A stretch of 50,667 nucleotides of DNA from Alloscardovia macacae (GCF_002259705.1 NZ_MWWT01000005.1:498770-549436); one strand, 5' to 3'; positions 1 to 9,438 are shown, counted from the first letter of the stretch. The notes: generated by a model from the letters alone, not told the origin. A program made the numbers and translations.

Positions 1-73
1 CCCCACACCCGCCACTCCCGAAGCTCATCCCCAGCTCCACCTCCACTCCCCCGCCCCCCCCTCGCAGAGCATA

Positions 74-109
74 GAAAAAAGGGGCTGGAAACTATCGCTC
101 CAGCCCCTT
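74..109 (-). terminator. Rho-independent terminator of the pyr operon
   Basis: Read on the minus strand, an 11-bp perfect stem (AAGGGGCTGGA paired with TCCAGCCCCTT, arms at 99-109 and 79-89) encloses a short loop and is followed by a run of T. It lies about 75 bases past the pyrE stop codon and fits as the 3' end of the seven-gene pyrimidine transcript. Bases 1-70 are C-rich and show no gene. Confidence 0.85.
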
Positions 110-182
110 GAAAACGTATGAACTTCAAACCTCAGAAGGTCGACATGGCCTTTCGCCACTACTCCACTCCCTGAGCTCGCTC

Positions 183-947
183 CTACGCCCCATACTTCTC
201 AAAGTACTCGCGAATATGCTCGTCTCGAGAAGCGTCGATGAGTAGCTGCCCATCTTCATCTCTCATGCCTCGCGCAGCATCGATGATATCGTGGATGTTC
301 GCTATGGCGAGCACAGGGAAACCAAACTCTTTCTGCACGGCAGCCACGGCAGACATATCCGAGTCCTTCGTTTTTTCCATGCGGTCTACAGACAGAACCA
401 GTCCCACTATCTCCACATTCGCTGCAGCCTGAAGCTTCGGTACCACTTCGCGTACAGCAGTTCCGGCAGTCATCACATCATCGACGAGAAGTACTTTCAT
501 ACCATCCGTCAGCTGCGTACCCACGAACATGCCACCGTCGCCGTGGTCTTTGACTTCCTTGCGGTCGAAGGTGTATCCCACCTCCGCTCGTGCAGCGCCC
601 CCAGATTCACTGACAGACTCACCGTCAGCTCCACTGTCAGACGCCCCTGACCCAGCTTCTCCCCCAGCCTCACTCAGGGCCATCGCCGTAGTCACCGCCA
701 GAGGAATGCCCTTATAGGCTGGCCCGAACACCGTGTCAAACTCGCCCAAAATCCCCCGCTCCTGCGCGGAGCGAATAGCCTGCGCATAGAAGGAGCCGAG
801 TCGTGCTACGCGAGAGCCCGTATTAAAGGACCCAGCATTAATAAAGTAAGGTGACTGTCGTCCAGATTTCAGCGTGAAGCTGCCGAATTTCAGTGCTTCG
901 CTCTCCAGCAGAAAAGCTGTAAAGTCGCGCGTAAAGTTCTGTGTCAT
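183..947 (-). CDS. pyrE: Orotate phosphoribosyltransferase
   Basis: Converts orotate and PRPP to orotidine 5'-monophosphate in the cytoplasm, the fifth step of UMP synthesis. The PRPP-binding signature [14 protein letters not shown] lies near residues 152-165, and the N-terminal [16 protein letters not shown] block (20-35) and [10 protein letters not shown] (75-84) are typical of PyrE. Length is 254 aa against about 210-230 usually. The excess is a Ser/Gly/Ala/Glu-rich low-complexity insertion at about residues 92-123, between the substrate-binding region and the YTFDRKE loop. The ATG is preceded by AAGGGG at good spacing. It is the last gene of the pyr operon, 31 bases after pyrD. The insertion probably sits in a surface loop (inference). 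Confidence 0.95.
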   Translation of the reverse strand: MTQNFTRDFTAFLLESEALKFGSFTLKSGRQSPYFINAGSFNTGSRVARLGSFYAQAIRSAQERGILGEFDTVFGPAYKGIPLAVTTAMALSEAGGEAGSGASDSGADGESVSESGGAARAEVGYTFDRKEVKDHGDGGMFVGTQLTDGMKVLLVDDVMTAGTAVREVVPKLQAAANVEIVGLVLSVDRMEKTKDSDMSAVAAVQKEFGFPVLAIANIHDIIDAARGMRDEDGQLLIDASRDEHIREYFEKYGA

Positions 948-978
948 GGTTCTATCCCCTTCTTATCCTGTAGTCGTC

Positions 979-1959
979 TTAGTCCTGTACGTGTATCCAG
1001 TTCTTCCCCACAGCTAGCGCGTCAGCCAGCTCAGGTCGAGAGTCGAGCAGTTCGTCGAGTTCTGTCGCTATGCGCACTGGCGCTGCTGGATCGACGAGAG
1101 CTGCAGAGCCCACTTCTACCGCATTTGCCCCAGCGTAGAGGAACTCCAGCGCATCGTCCCCGCTGAACGTTCCTCCCATGGCGATGATAGGAAAATCATG
1201 GAATGCCTGACGAATCTTATAGACCATGGCCACGGCCATCGGGTGGACAGCCGGCCCGGACACGCCGCCCGTCACATTCGCGAGAATTGGCCGACCGGTG
1301 TGCGTGTCGATGCGCATTCCCACGAAAGTATTAATGAGTGAGACAGCATCCGCACCGTTTTCTATGGCAGCACGCGCGATGGGTACCACATCATCCACGT
1401 TTGGTGTGAGCTTGATGATGAGTGGCTTGTCGGTCAGTGGCCGCAGGCGCTTGAGCAGCGTGCAGAGCGCCACGGGATCTTTTCCCACGGACGTTCCGGA
1501 CTTCACGTTCGGGCAGCTGACGTTTATTTCGAGCATGTCTGCTTCAGATTTTGCCAATTTTTCCACTACTTCGGCAAAGTCATCATCACTATGCCCCGCC
1601 ACATTCGAGACGACTGTAGCGCCCATAGCCTTCAGACGAGGCAGGTCATCCTCGAGGTAGTGGTCCACTCCAGGATTCTGCAGACCCACAGAGTTCACTG
1701 TCCCCGCAGGGGTTTCCGCAGTGCGGGGCGCAGGATTCCCCTCCCAGGGTACGGGAGAGACGCCCTTCGTGGACACTGCTCCGAGAATGGCTGGGTTATA
1801 GTAGACGGAGCAGGCATCGAGATTATAGGTTCCTGCTGCCGTGCCTATAGGACTCTTCCACGGCACGCCTGCCACCACGGTACCATGCCGAAATGTACGA
1901 GGCTCAGTCGCATCGAAGTGGACGTGCTGCAGCTCAGTCGTCGTTTCTCTCGCGCTCAT
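979..1959 (-). CDS. pyrD: Dihydroorotate dehydrogenase, catalytic subunit (class 1B)
   Basis: Oxidises dihydroorotate to orotate using FMN, passing electrons to PyrK and on to NAD+. The N-terminal FMN site SPIGTAAGTYN, the active-site loop NVSCPNVKSG with the class 1 catalytic cysteine, the segment LIIKLTPN and the C-terminal IIAMGGTFSGDDA phosphate loop are all present. Length 326 aa is slightly above the usual 300-315 aa. The start codon lies directly next to the pyrK stop, and GGGAG precedes it, so the two subunits are probably translated together. The presence of PyrK supports class 1B (NAD-dependent) rather than 1A. Confidence 0.95.
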   Translation of the reverse strand: MSARETTTELQHVHFDATEPRTFRHGTVVAGVPWKSPIGTAAGTYNLDACSVYYNPAILGAVSTKGVSPVPWEGNPAPRTAETPAGTVNSVGLQNPGVDHYLEDDLPRLKAMGATVVSNVAGHSDDDFAEVVEKLAKSEADMLEINVSCPNVKSGTSVGKDPVALCTLLKRLRPLTDKPLIIKLTPNVDDVVPIARAAIENGADAVSLINTFVGMRIDTHTGRPILANVTGGVSGPAVHPMAVAMVYKIRQAFHDFPIIAMGGTFSGDDALEFLYAGANAVEVGSAALVDPAAPVRIATELDELLDSRPELADALAVGKNWIHVQD

Positions 1960-2778
1960 CTACTCCCACCCTAATTCTTCTCGAGTAAAGACAGGTCCTT
2001 CTATGCACACCTTTTGGTTTCCATGAATGGTCGGCGTAATGCACACCACGCAGGTGCCGTAGCCGCAGCCCATGCGCTCTTCGAGGTTCATCTGCGCTTT
2101 CACGTCACGCTTAAAAGCCCAGGATGCGACGGCCTTCATCATCGGATGTGGCCCACAGGTCAGGATGTGGACGTCCGAAAGATTACGTGCATCCCCGTCC
2201 TGTTCGGCCAGCCACTGGTCCAGCAAAGTAATCACATTACCCTGCTCATTTTCTATCGCGCGGACATCCGAGCAGTGACGCATAAGCATCTCATCGGCGA
2301 AGTGAACATCACGGTAGCCCAGCAGCGCAGTGGCCTGAACATCTGAACGCCCAGAAAGCTTCTGCGCAGCGTGAGCTATAGGAGGTATACCGAGACCGCC
2401 ACCCACGAGCAGATAGCGCCCCGGTTCAGACAGGTCGAAAGATTTTCCGAGAGGTCCTAAGATGTCGATAGTGTCCCCTACCTGCTTATCCCGAAATTCC
2501 TCAGTACCGCGCCCCACTACTGCAAAAAGGAACGTCACCTCGTCATCATGCACTTCGGCCACGCCGAAGGGACGTGGAGAGATCTGCAAGGAGTTTGAAC
2601 TGTAGAGGTTTGCGAACTGTGCAGCCTGCGCATGCTGAGCGATGTATTCGTCACGCACCGTCAGCTGCACGATGCTCTCCGTCAGCAGTTCATGTCCCAC
2701 TATCTCCACGGTACGCCGCGATGGCAGGTATGCGCGCCCCTCAGGATTTGTCTGAAGAAATGTCCTCGCACAGCTCAT
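1960..2778 (-). CDS. pyrK: Dihydroorotate dehydrogenase, electron-transfer subunit
   Basis: Iron-sulfur flavoprotein that links PyrD to NAD+. It has an N-terminal ferredoxin-reductase-like FAD domain, a nucleotide-binding motif YLLVGGGLGIPP and a C-terminal [2Fe-2S] site with four cysteines in the pattern CGYGTCVVC followed by VCIEGPVF. Length 272 aa is normal. Its ATG overlaps the pyrF stop in an ATGA arrangement, and it abuts pyrD, which indicates translational coupling inside the operon. Confidence 0.94.
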   Translation of the reverse strand: MSCARTFLQTNPEGRAYLPSRRTVEIVGHELLTESIVQLTVRDEYIAQHAQAAQFANLYSSNSLQISPRPFGVAEVHDDEVTFLFAVVGRGTEEFRDKQVGDTIDILGPLGKSFDLSEPGRYLLVGGGLGIPPIAHAAQKLSGRSDVQATALLGYRDVHFADEMLMRHCSDVRAIENEQGNVITLLDQWLAEQDGDARNLSDVHILTCGPHPMMKAVASWAFKRDVKAQMNLEERMGCGYGTCVVCITPTIHGNQKVCIEGPVFTREELGWE

Positions 2779-3713
2779 GCGCTCTCCTTAGTCCTTTCTC
2801 GTAAAGCCGTCGTGATGTCCTCGCGCATAGCGACTGCTGCTTCTCGTGCAGCAGTACCGACCATCTCAAGTGCTGCCGATGTCGAAAGGCTGTCGAACGC
2901 TTCAGGCCGAGCACGCCACGCTCCTATAATGCCACGCGAGGAATTAATCAGTGCTCCCGAGCCCGCCGAGTCGAAGAATCCAGCAAGTCCTGCAGCAGTT
3001 CCCCCTTGTGCACCGTACCCCGGTACGAGGAAGAAGGTATGTGGCATGAGAGCGCGCAGCTGTGCACCCGCTTCAGGATGCGTGGCGCCCACGACTGCGC
3101 CCACGCGCGAGTATCCGGTCGATGAAGACGACGAAGAAGATGAAGACGCTCCGCCCCACTGCTCGATGAGACCCCCCACGTGCTCAGCCAGCGTCATCCC
3201 CCCATCGGAAACTGGCAGATCCTGCAGTTCACTCGAGCTCGGATTACTCGTCTTCGCGAGCACGAAGATGTCTTTATCGTACTCCTCAGCAGCATCCACA
3301 AACGGCGTGATGCCGTCCGAGCCGAGATACGGATTCACCGTCACCGCGTCCTCGTGCCACACGTCTACACTCAGATGAGCGGCGTATGCTGCTGCTGTAC
3401 TGCCGATGTCTCCTCGTTTGATGTCGCCGAGAACATAAAGTCCCTGCGCCTGAGCATACGCATTCGTGCGCGCGTAGACTGCCACACCGGCGGGTCCGAG
3501 CGCTTCATACATAGCTATCTGCGGTTTGACTGCAGGAACGATGTCTGCCACAGCATCGATAATCGCGCAGTTAAACGCATAGTACGCTTCTGCCTTATCC
3601 TCGAGACTTCCCGCATCGCGCAGGAGAACGGCTGGTAGCAGAGCATCTGTAGGATCCAGTCCTACGACGCTGGGATTTCCGGTAGCGCGTATGGCTTCTC
3701 TCAGTTTTCGCAC
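2775..3713 (-). CDS. pyrF: Orotidine 5'-phosphate decarboxylase (type 2)
   Basis: Decarboxylates OMP to UMP, the last step of the pathway. The signature LGDIKRGDIGSTA contains the catalytic Asp/Lys residues of the long actinobacterial (type 2) form, and the C-terminal INSSRGIIGA closes the phosphate site. The start is GTG at 3713, preceded by AAAGGA; an in-frame TAA only five codons upstream rules out a longer protein. Length is 312 aa. A run of nine serines (about residues 193-201) follows QWGGA and has no counterpart in typical family members. The gene overlaps the end of pyrC by 13 bases. Confidence 0.94.
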   Translation of the reverse strand: MRKLREAIRATGNPSVVGLDPTDALLPAVLLRDAGSLEDKAEAYYAFNCAIIDAVADIVPAVKPQIAMYEALGPAGVAVYARTNAYAQAQGLYVLGDIKRGDIGSTAAAYAAHLSVDVWHEDAVTVNPYLGSDGITPFVDAAEEYDKDIFVLAKTSNPSSSELQDLPVSDGGMTLAEHVGGLIEQWGGASSSSSSSSSTGYSRVGAVVGATHPEAGAQLRALMPHTFFLVPGYGAQGGTAAGLAGFFDSAGSGALINSSRGIIGAWRARPEAFDSLSTSAALEMVGTAAREAAVAMREDITTALRERTKESA

Positions 3714-5107
3714 GAGGTGAGTCCTTTATCGTCGTAATCATTCAGTCGCGAGTGCGTCAATTGACCATTACAGAGCGTCGCGACCACCCGTCCGCGCACA
3801 TGCCATCCGTCGAACGGCGTGTTCCGCGCTTTCGAGGCGAACTTTTCGGCGTCGATGGTCCACTGCTCGGACGGCGCGAGGATGACGACGTCCGGATGCT
3901 GGCCCGGTATATCCGTCTGGGACAATTCATGCGTCTCCAAAGCGTGAATATCCGGCGACGCGAAGTCCAGCTCGCCGTCATGAGCACGAGCGAACGCAGC
4001 GATGTCGAAGGCCTGAGCGCCCAGAAGACGCAGCGGCTCCACAGACAGCATCTCCACAAGCCGAGTGTCGTCGATGTAGCCTTCCTCTACGAGCACCTGA
4101 CGCAGAACCGGGTATGCGGTTTCGAGACCGATGATGCCATTCGGAGCGCTCATCATCGCATCAAGCGCGCCGAATCCCTTCTCTTCAGCGGTATGTGGGG
4201 CGTGATCCGTGGCTATCATATCCACGGTCCCGTCGCACACAGCCTCGAGGGTAGCCAGCTGATCGGCAGCAGAACGCAGAGGCGGATTCATCTTCGCGTA
4301 CGTGCCATACTCTTCTACAGCACTATCATTCAGAGCGAGGTAATGCGGTGCGGTCTCACACGTCACCTGTACACCTTCATCCTTCGCTCGGCGAATAGCG
4401 TCAAATGCGGCGGCAGTGGACACATGCTGGAGGTGGAGATGCACTCCGGTGGCACGTGCCATACGGATGTCCCGTTCCACGATGTTCAGCTCCGTATCGG
4501 CAGGAATCCCCGGAAGTGAGAGCTTCCGCGAGACTGGCCCCTCATTCATCACACCCGTCGTATGATGCTCGCAGTGGTCGATGAACGGAATATGCGCCTC
4601 GAGGCAGTTCTGTACCACGCTCTCCAGCGTAGAATTCGTCACAGCGGCACCATCGTCCGAGACAGCCACGACAGGATGCTTATAGTGCTTCGATCCTTTG
4701 CGCAGGCGGTCTTTCCAGTCCTCGAAGTCAGAGGCTGCCGAGCCCTCCCGCTGCTTCGATGCTGAAGCGCACAAAGCGTAGCGCACTGGCAGATCCTCAC
4801 GGTTTTCGAGGTCTTCGAGAGCGTCCATGCCGTCGTAAGACACGCCATCGAGTGCTGGCAGTGTATTCGGCATGATGAGTACACTCGTATACCCGCCTGC
4901 AGCCGCTGCAGCGGCACCCGTAGCCATGGTTTCTTTATCTGTCTGGCCAGGGTCGCGGAAGTGGACATGCGGGTCAGCGAAGCCCGGGGCGATGACCCAC
5001 GCGCTGCCGTCGAGAACGCGCTCCGCGTCTGCGTGTTCATCTGGGATACGTACCGTGATGGTCTCGCCGGTATCCCAGATGCGGATGTCTGTAATTATAG
5101 TGGTCAT
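3701..5107 (-). CDS. pyrC: Dihydroorotase
   Basis: Zinc amidohydrolase that cyclises carbamoyl-aspartate to dihydroorotate. It carries the metal-binding DPHVHFRDPG motif near the N-terminus, the HCEH and HLQHVS histidine motifs in the middle and ATDHAPHT, which supplies the catalytic aspartate. Length 468 aa is a little longer than the usual 420-450 aa of type I dihydroorotase, with extra sequence toward the C-terminus around the ALETHELSQTDIPG segment. It lies two bases after pyrI and overlaps pyrF, in the tight core of the operon. Confidence 0.93.
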   Translation of the reverse strand: MTTIITDIRIWDTGETITVRIPDEHADAERVLDGSAWVIAPGFADPHVHFRDPGQTDKETMATGAAAAAAGGYTSVLIMPNTLPALDGVSYDGMDALEDLENREDLPVRYALCASASKQREGSAASDFEDWKDRLRKGSKHYKHPVVAVSDDGAAVTNSTLESVVQNCLEAHIPFIDHCEHHTTGVMNEGPVSRKLSLPGIPADTELNIVERDIRMARATGVHLHLQHVSTAAAFDAIRRAKDEGVQVTCETAPHYLALNDSAVEEYGTYAKMNPPLRSAADQLATLEAVCDGTVDMIATDHAPHTAEEKGFGALDAMMSAPNGIIGLETAYPVLRQVLVEEGYIDDTRLVEMLSVEPLRLLGAQAFDIAAFARAHDGELDFASPDIHALETHELSQTDIPGQHPDVVILAPSEQWTIDAEKFASKARNTPFDGWHVRGRVVATLCNGQLTHSRLNDYDDKGLTSCEN

Positions 5108-5109
5108 GG

Positions 5110-5541
5110 TTATAGTTTAGCCTCTTCGTCGCAGTAATCGCACCGGTACTGCATTCCGCGCGCGTCCTCATGCCCCCTGACGAGGTGGAACTGCTGCTTG
5201 ATGCCGCGCTCCGTGGACGTCACACAGCGCGGATTTACGCAGGTGATGACATTCGTCACGTGCAGAGGAAGCGCTGGCTTTTCCTTCGAGATAATCTCCC
5301 CTTCACGCACCACATTTACCGTGGCAGAAGGCGCTACGAGAGCCAGAATGTTCAGATCCACCACCACGTCACTTTCTATCTTAATGATATCTTTCGTACC
5401 GAAGGTGGGGCTCTGCGCATTCATGATGAGCGCCAGGCGAGTTTTTCGTGGGTCTATGCCTAAGAAGTCGAGGACTTTGAGAGAACGCCCTGCTGGCACA
5501 TGGTCGATGATGATGCCGTCGGTTATGCTCGTCACCTGCAT
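5110..5541 (-). CDS. pyrI: Aspartate carbamoyltransferase regulatory chain
   Basis: Regulatory subunit of aspartate transcarbamoylase that binds nucleotides and zinc. The N-terminal allosteric domain (VTSITDGIIIDHVPAG) is followed by a C-terminal zinc site with four cysteines in the pattern CVNPRC ... YRCDYC. Length 143 aa is close to the family norm of about 150. Its ATG shares a base with the pyrB stop (TAATG), so it is translationally coupled to the catalytic subunit. Its presence implies allosteric nucleotide control of the first committed step. Confidence 0.93.
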   Translation of the reverse strand: MQVTSITDGIIIDHVPAGRSLKVLDFLGIDPRKTRLALIMNAQSPTFGTKDIIKIESDVVVDLNILALVAPSATVNVVREGEIISKEKPALPLHVTNVITCVNPRCVTSTERGIKQQFHLVRGHEDARGMQYRCDYCDEEAKL

Positions 5542-6548
5542 TATGCGTGCACCTCCTGAATCGTCTGAATGTCGTTTTCCATAACTTCTGGGTCATAGCC
5601 TGGAAGCTCATCGCCCACGACTGAGCTTTCGAGAGCCATGCGCATGAGCATACCGTTCTTCACCTGCTCGAAGTAGGCAGCGCGTGGGTCCTCATCCACG
5701 TCGAAGGCTATCTCGTTTACGCGAGGAAGAGGGTGGAGTACCGCAAGGCTGTCTTTTCCGAGCGCGAGCTTTTCGCGGTCGAGGATGTATGTGTCACGCA
5801 GGCGCAGGTAGTCGTCTTCGTTAAAGAAGCGTTCCTGCTGAACTCGAGTCATGTACAGAACGTCGAGGTCTCCGAGGACATCAGTCATATCCTGCACCTC
5901 GACGTAGGAGCAGGATGGCGTGTCGTTAATGCGGTCGAGGACATACTGCGGAGTGCGCAGCTCACGAGGAGAGATGAGGACGAACGTGATGTCCCCAAAG
6001 CGGCACAGTGTCTCGATGAGCGAGTGCACAGTGCGTCCGAACGTGAGGTCGCCGCACAGCCCCACAGTGAGATGATGCACGCGGCCGAAGCGATTATAAA
6101 TGGTGGCGAGGTCTGCCAGAGTCTGCGTAGGATGCATATGGCCACCATCTCCCGCATTAATCACAGGAGTATCCACCGCCTGGGAGGCCACCAGTGCCGC
6201 GCCCTCCTTCGGGTGACGCATGGCCACCACGTCCACATAATTCGACACGGTCTTCAGCGTGTCTGCTATGGTCTCACCCTTCGACGCGGAAGACTGATTC
6301 GCTCCAGCGAAGCCTATGACCTGTCCTCCGAGGCGCAGCATGGCCGTCTCGAAACTCAGGCGCGTGCGCGTGGATGGCTCATAAAATAAAGTGGCCAGCA
6401 CACGACCATCGCATGTGTGGGCCACCTCACGTCTGTGGGAATCGATGTACCGGGCTTTCAGTAGCAGGTCATCGATTTGAGGAACGGATAAATCATCGAG
6501 AGTAACGACGCTCTTTCCTACGAGAGAAGAGCTCAACTGTGCAGACAT
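5541..6548 (-). CDS. pyrB: Aspartate carbamoyltransferase catalytic chain
   Basis: Condenses carbamoyl phosphate and aspartate. The carbamoyl-phosphate loop FYEPSTRTRLSFE, the motif HPTQTLADL and the C-terminal HPLPR are intact. I place the start at the ATG at 6548 (MSAQLSSS, 335 aa) because AGGAAGG stands seven bases upstream; the in-frame GTG at 6554 would lie directly against that ribosome-binding site. It is the first gene of the pyr operon and is divergent from the antiporter gene. I found no PyrR-type attenuator or clear promoter motif in its leader. Confidence 0.94.
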   Translation of the reverse strand: MSAQLSSSLVGKSVVTLDDLSVPQIDDLLLKARYIDSHRREVAHTCDGRVLATLFYEPSTRTRLSFETAMLRLGGQVIGFAGANQSSASKGETIADTLKTVSNYVDVVAMRHPKEGAALVASQAVDTPVINAGDGGHMHPTQTLADLATIYNRFGRVHHLTVGLCGDLTFGRTVHSLIETLCRFGDITFVLISPRELRTPQYVLDRINDTPSCSYVEVQDMTDVLGDLDVLYMTRVQQERFFNEDDYLRLRDTYILDREKLALGKDSLAVLHPLPRVNEIAFDVDEDPRAAYFEQVKNGMLMRMALESSVVGDELPGYDPEVMENDIQTIQEVHA

Positions 6549-6814
6549 AAGCACGCCTTCCTGGATTCGCTGAACATGAAGGAATGTACGGGCACTGCGG
6601 GTTCATAAAACTGGACGCCGTGACCTCATATAGCCTAGCCGTTTCGTCAGACATCTGTGCGCCTCTATCCACCGCTCGTGGCGAAACGCTCACCGGGGCG
6701 AGACGTGCTCAGGTATCATTAAAATTGACCCTAGAAAAAAGAAACGCTAACGTACACCGCACGCCGTCGCGCCGCCTCGTCGCGCCAGAACGCTTTACGG
6801 AGAACCGCTGGATT
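6549..6814. promoter_or_regulatory. Divergent promoter region between pyrB and the antiporter gene
   Basis: A 266-base gap with divergent transcription must hold both promoters. On the plus strand, TTGACC (6725-6730) is followed after 17 bases by TAACGT, a weak candidate for the antiporter gene. No convincing hairpin-plus-T-run attenuator or riboswitch was seen on the pyr side. Confidence 0.35.
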
Positions 6815-8932
6815 ATGGAATCACTTCTGCTTATTCTCGAAATCGGCATCGCAGTCGTCGTCTCGTCACTGCTTAGCCCTTATATTCCGCGCGTGTCCAT
6901 GCCACTTGTGCAGATTCTGCTCGGCGTCATGTGGTTCTTCATCCCAGGCCTGCCCATCATTAACATCAATTCTGAGCTCTTCCTGCTGCTGTTCATCGCA
7001 CCGCTGCTGTACTTCGAAGCCATGCATCTATCGCGTTCGGGACTGAGGAAAAACTTCGGAATCAGCCTGTCCCTAGCTGTGGGACTTGTGTTACTCAGCG
7101 TCTTCATATCCGGTTTTACCATAAATATTCTCTTCTCTGCTATACCAGTGGCAGCAGGATGTGCACTTGGTGCAGCACTCAGCCCTACGGATGCAGTAGC
7201 GGTGGCGCAGCTGGGAAACGACGCGCAGCTCACGCGTCGTCAGACTACGGTGCTGGAGACAGAAAGTCTTTTTAATGACGCGGCCGGCATCGTCAGCTTC
7301 CAGTTCGCGCTCGTGTGGCTGACCACCGGGGTCTTCTCCCCCGTGGTCTTCGTCGAAAATGTGGCTCTCAGTTTCGTGGGCGGAGCACTTGTGGGAGCTG
7401 CACTGGGCTGGTGCATGAACCGCCTCATCGGCTGGCTGCGTCGTATGCGCTTAGAAACGACGACGAACCGCATTCTCATCGAGCTTATTTTCCCGTTCGC
7501 CACGTACTGGATAGGTCAGGAGCTCGGCGTGTCTGGCGTTATCGCTGTGGTGTGCGCGGGACTCATGGCCGTCTACCACCGCGTGGGCGTAGGCGAAGAC
7601 CTCGCCGAAGTGAACCGCGTCTCTGGTGCCGTCTGGGAGGTCTTTACTTTCGTTCTGAATGGCTCAGTCTTCGTCTTGCTGGGCATCGAGCTACCTCTGG
7701 CCATGCGTCAGAGCATCATCAGTGCGCGGATTAACACACTCGGAGCCATAGCAGCGGCCACCATCGTCTTCATCATACTGCTTCTCGTGCGGTTCCTCTG
7801 GATAGCGGCCATGCTGCGCACCGCTCGTTCCGAAGATACGGGTGAGCGCCGCCGCATGACGCGTGAACGCTGGCATTCGGCTGCCGTGATGACGTTCGGC
7901 GGCGCGAAGGGTACCATTTCGCTCATTCTGGCGTTCAGCCTTCCATCCGAGCTGGATACTATGACCAATTTTCCTGTCCGCACGGCTGGCCTCTTCATCG
8001 CAGCCGTGTACATCGTCCTGTCGCTTCTCGTGGCAAATATCCTCGTTCCTATTCTCGCTCCTCCAGAAAAGGATGAGGATGGGCACAAGTTCGCGCTCGC
8101 GAACCTCGAGATGCTGAACCGCACACTCATAACTATCTCTCGGCTCGATAATACTTCGTCGTCGCCGGAGGAGCACCTCGCCATCGAGGCAGTCATGCGC
8201 TCCTATAACTCGCGCATCGCTCGCCAGCGTGGAAATGTGCTCTCCCAGGACGAGCTCGCTATCCTCCAGGCTGCGCGTATAGAAATGCGCGAGTGGCAGA
8301 GTCTGTGGCTGGAAAACTATGTGCGCTGCCATCCGGAAGCAAAGGATGCATGCCAGAGGCTCCTGGCCCCTATCGAGTTTTCCCTGTCTTATGATGAAGC
8401 TGGATGGAAGAAGCATCTGCGCACGCGCCTGTACTTCATGCGTCTGAAAATCACTGTGGCCTTGCGCGCTGCACGTGCTGCCCTGCGCTTTACCTGGAAC
8501 CGCACAGTGGAAGTGACTACTGGCTCCGATGATGTGGAGTATGGTCGCTCGCAAATCACGCGCATTCAGATTCAGATGCTGCAGGACTCTATCCACCACC
8601 TCTTCACTCTCATCAACTACGACCAGATTCCACCTATCGTGGGCTCCACCATCGTGAGCGAGCTGCGCACCATCCTGCGGAGCCTTCAGGCGCCATCGCG
8701 GCCAGTGGCTGGCGTAGGTGCTGGGGCTGGGGCTGGGGCATCTGCTGGCGTGGGCGGGACTTCGGGGCGCCGCGATACCGTTCTTCATCAGTTTAATACT
8801 GTGCTTTCGCAGGCGTACGCCATCGAGCTCGAGACCATTCGTACCATGGCTGAAAATCAGGAGATTACCCGCGACCAGGCGAAGACCATGCGTCGTAATG
8901 TCTTCATTATGCAGTCTGACTCGGCTGTGTAA
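6815..8932 (+). CDS. Na+/H+ antiporter, CPA1 (NhaP/NHE) family
   Basis: Integral membrane cation/proton exchanger. About 12 membrane segments occupy the first 420 residues. They include the CPA1 signatures AALSPTDAVAVAQL, the ion-site segment ESLFNDAAGIVSF, and TFGGAKGTISL in the last part of the membrane domain. A cytoplasmic tail of about 270 residues follows, rich in charged residues and interrupted by a Gly/Ala low-complexity linker (GAGAGAGASAGVGG) near its end. The start is the ATG at 6815 (MESLLLILE, 705 aa). The open frame extends 77 codons further upstream, but those residues look non-coding and overlap the promoter region. The role is likely pH or sodium homeostasis; the exact ion is not predictable. 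Confidence 0.88.
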   Translation: MESLLLILEIGIAVVVSSLLSPYIPRVSMPLVQILLGVMWFFIPGLPIININSELFLLLFIAPLLYFEAMHLSRSGLRKNFGISLSLAVGLVLLSVFISGFTINILFSAIPVAAGCALGAALSPTDAVAVAQLGNDAQLTRRQTTVLETESLFNDAAGIVSFQFALVWLTTGVFSPVVFVENVALSFVGGALVGAALGWCMNRLIGWLRRMRLETTTNRILIELIFPFATYWIGQELGVSGVIAVVCAGLMAVYHRVGVGEDLAEVNRVSGAVWEVFTFVLNGSVFVLLGIELPLAMRQSIISARINTLGAIAAATIVFIILLLVRFLWIAAMLRTARSEDTGERRRMTRERWHSAAVMTFGGAKGTISLILAFSLPSELDTMTNFPVRTAGLFIAAVYIVLSLLVANILVPILAPPEKDEDGHKFALANLEMLNRTLITISRLDNTSSSPEEHLAIEAVMRSYNSRIARQRGNVLSQDELAILQAARIEMREWQSLWLENYVRCHPEAKDACQRLLAPIEFSLSYDEAGWKKHLRTRLYFMRLKITVALRAARAALRFTWNRTVEVTTGSDDVEYGRSQITRIQIQMLQDSIHHLFTLINYDQIPPIVGSTIVSELRTILRSLQAPSRPVAGVGAGAGAGASAGVGGTSGRRDTVLHQFNTVLSQAYAIELETIRTMAENQEITRDQAKTMRRNVFIMQSDSAV

Positions 8933-8978
8933 GTAGGCGACTCGGTGCGCTAGTGCCGTGGAGAAACATCCGAGTAAC

Positions 8979-9217
8979 TTTTGGGCGGGAATGATCATCT
9001 GAGCGGTCATTTCCGCCCAAAAGTTTATGTATTCTGACGAGCCATAGTCACTTTCGCTCAAAAGTAGTGACGGGAATTCCGCTCACCTGGTTTTTGGGCG
9101 AAAGTGATCATACGGATCTCAAGGATTCCTAGTTTTGTGCAGATGTGACCAGAAGAACAGTCATTTCCGCCCAAAACATGTAGAGGAGAGGACAGAGACG
9201 GTCACTCTCGCCCAAAA
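8979..9217. repeat. Phased inverted-motif cluster A (7 copies)
   Basis: Seven copies of a 17-bp motif, forward TTTTGGGCG-N4-TGAC (F) or its reverse complement (R). They start at F8979, R9006, R9047, F9092, F9133 (degenerate), R9160 and R9201. Start-to-start distances are 27, 41, 45, 41, 27 and 41. Copies 9092-9217 form a complete F-F-R-R tetrad. The inner F-R pairs form 44-bp hairpins with 10-base loops. The cluster fills the gap between two plus-strand genes. Confidence 0.93.
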
Positions 9218-9255
9218 ACCCGCGCCCTCATCTTCACACATCCCATCTGTCCCAG

Positions 9256-9317
9256 TTATCCCCAGAGTTGTGGATACAAACATAGTTATTCACCATGGTT
9301 CGACACGCTTATCCACA
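9256..9317. promoter_or_regulatory. Cluster of four DnaA-box-like sites
   Basis: Within 62 bases lie TTATCCCCA (9256-9264), TGTGGATAC on the plus strand (9269-9277, reverse complement GTATCCACA), TTATTCACC (9286-9294) and a perfect TTATCCACA (9309-9317). Three have one mismatch to the consensus box. They stand between repeat cluster A and the nuclease-domain gene. No dnaA, dnaN or AT-rich unwinding element is nearby, so this is more likely a DnaA regulatory or titration site than an origin. Confidence 0.6.
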
Positions 9318-9438
9318 TCGGGTCACAATTGCTTTTCACGCTAGCCTTCTAGCCACGTATGCGGTAAGACTGAGATATGCATGTCCGCGGCGATATCGCG
9401 ACAGACATAGAAACGAAGAGAACAGGGAGCTGCATACC

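Noticed and set aside
6549-6814. PyrR attenuator or riboswitch in the pyr leader
   Set aside because: No terminator/antiterminator pair or conserved PyrR-binding loop was found in the pyrB leader.
7691-9061. 456-codon minus-strand frame opposite the Na+/H+ antiporter
   Set aside because: The antiporter is well supported by conserved motifs, and this frame shows none.
9256-9317. DnaA-box cluster as the chromosomal origin
   Set aside because: No dnaA, dnaN, rpmH or AT-rich unwinding region is nearby and only four boxes are present.
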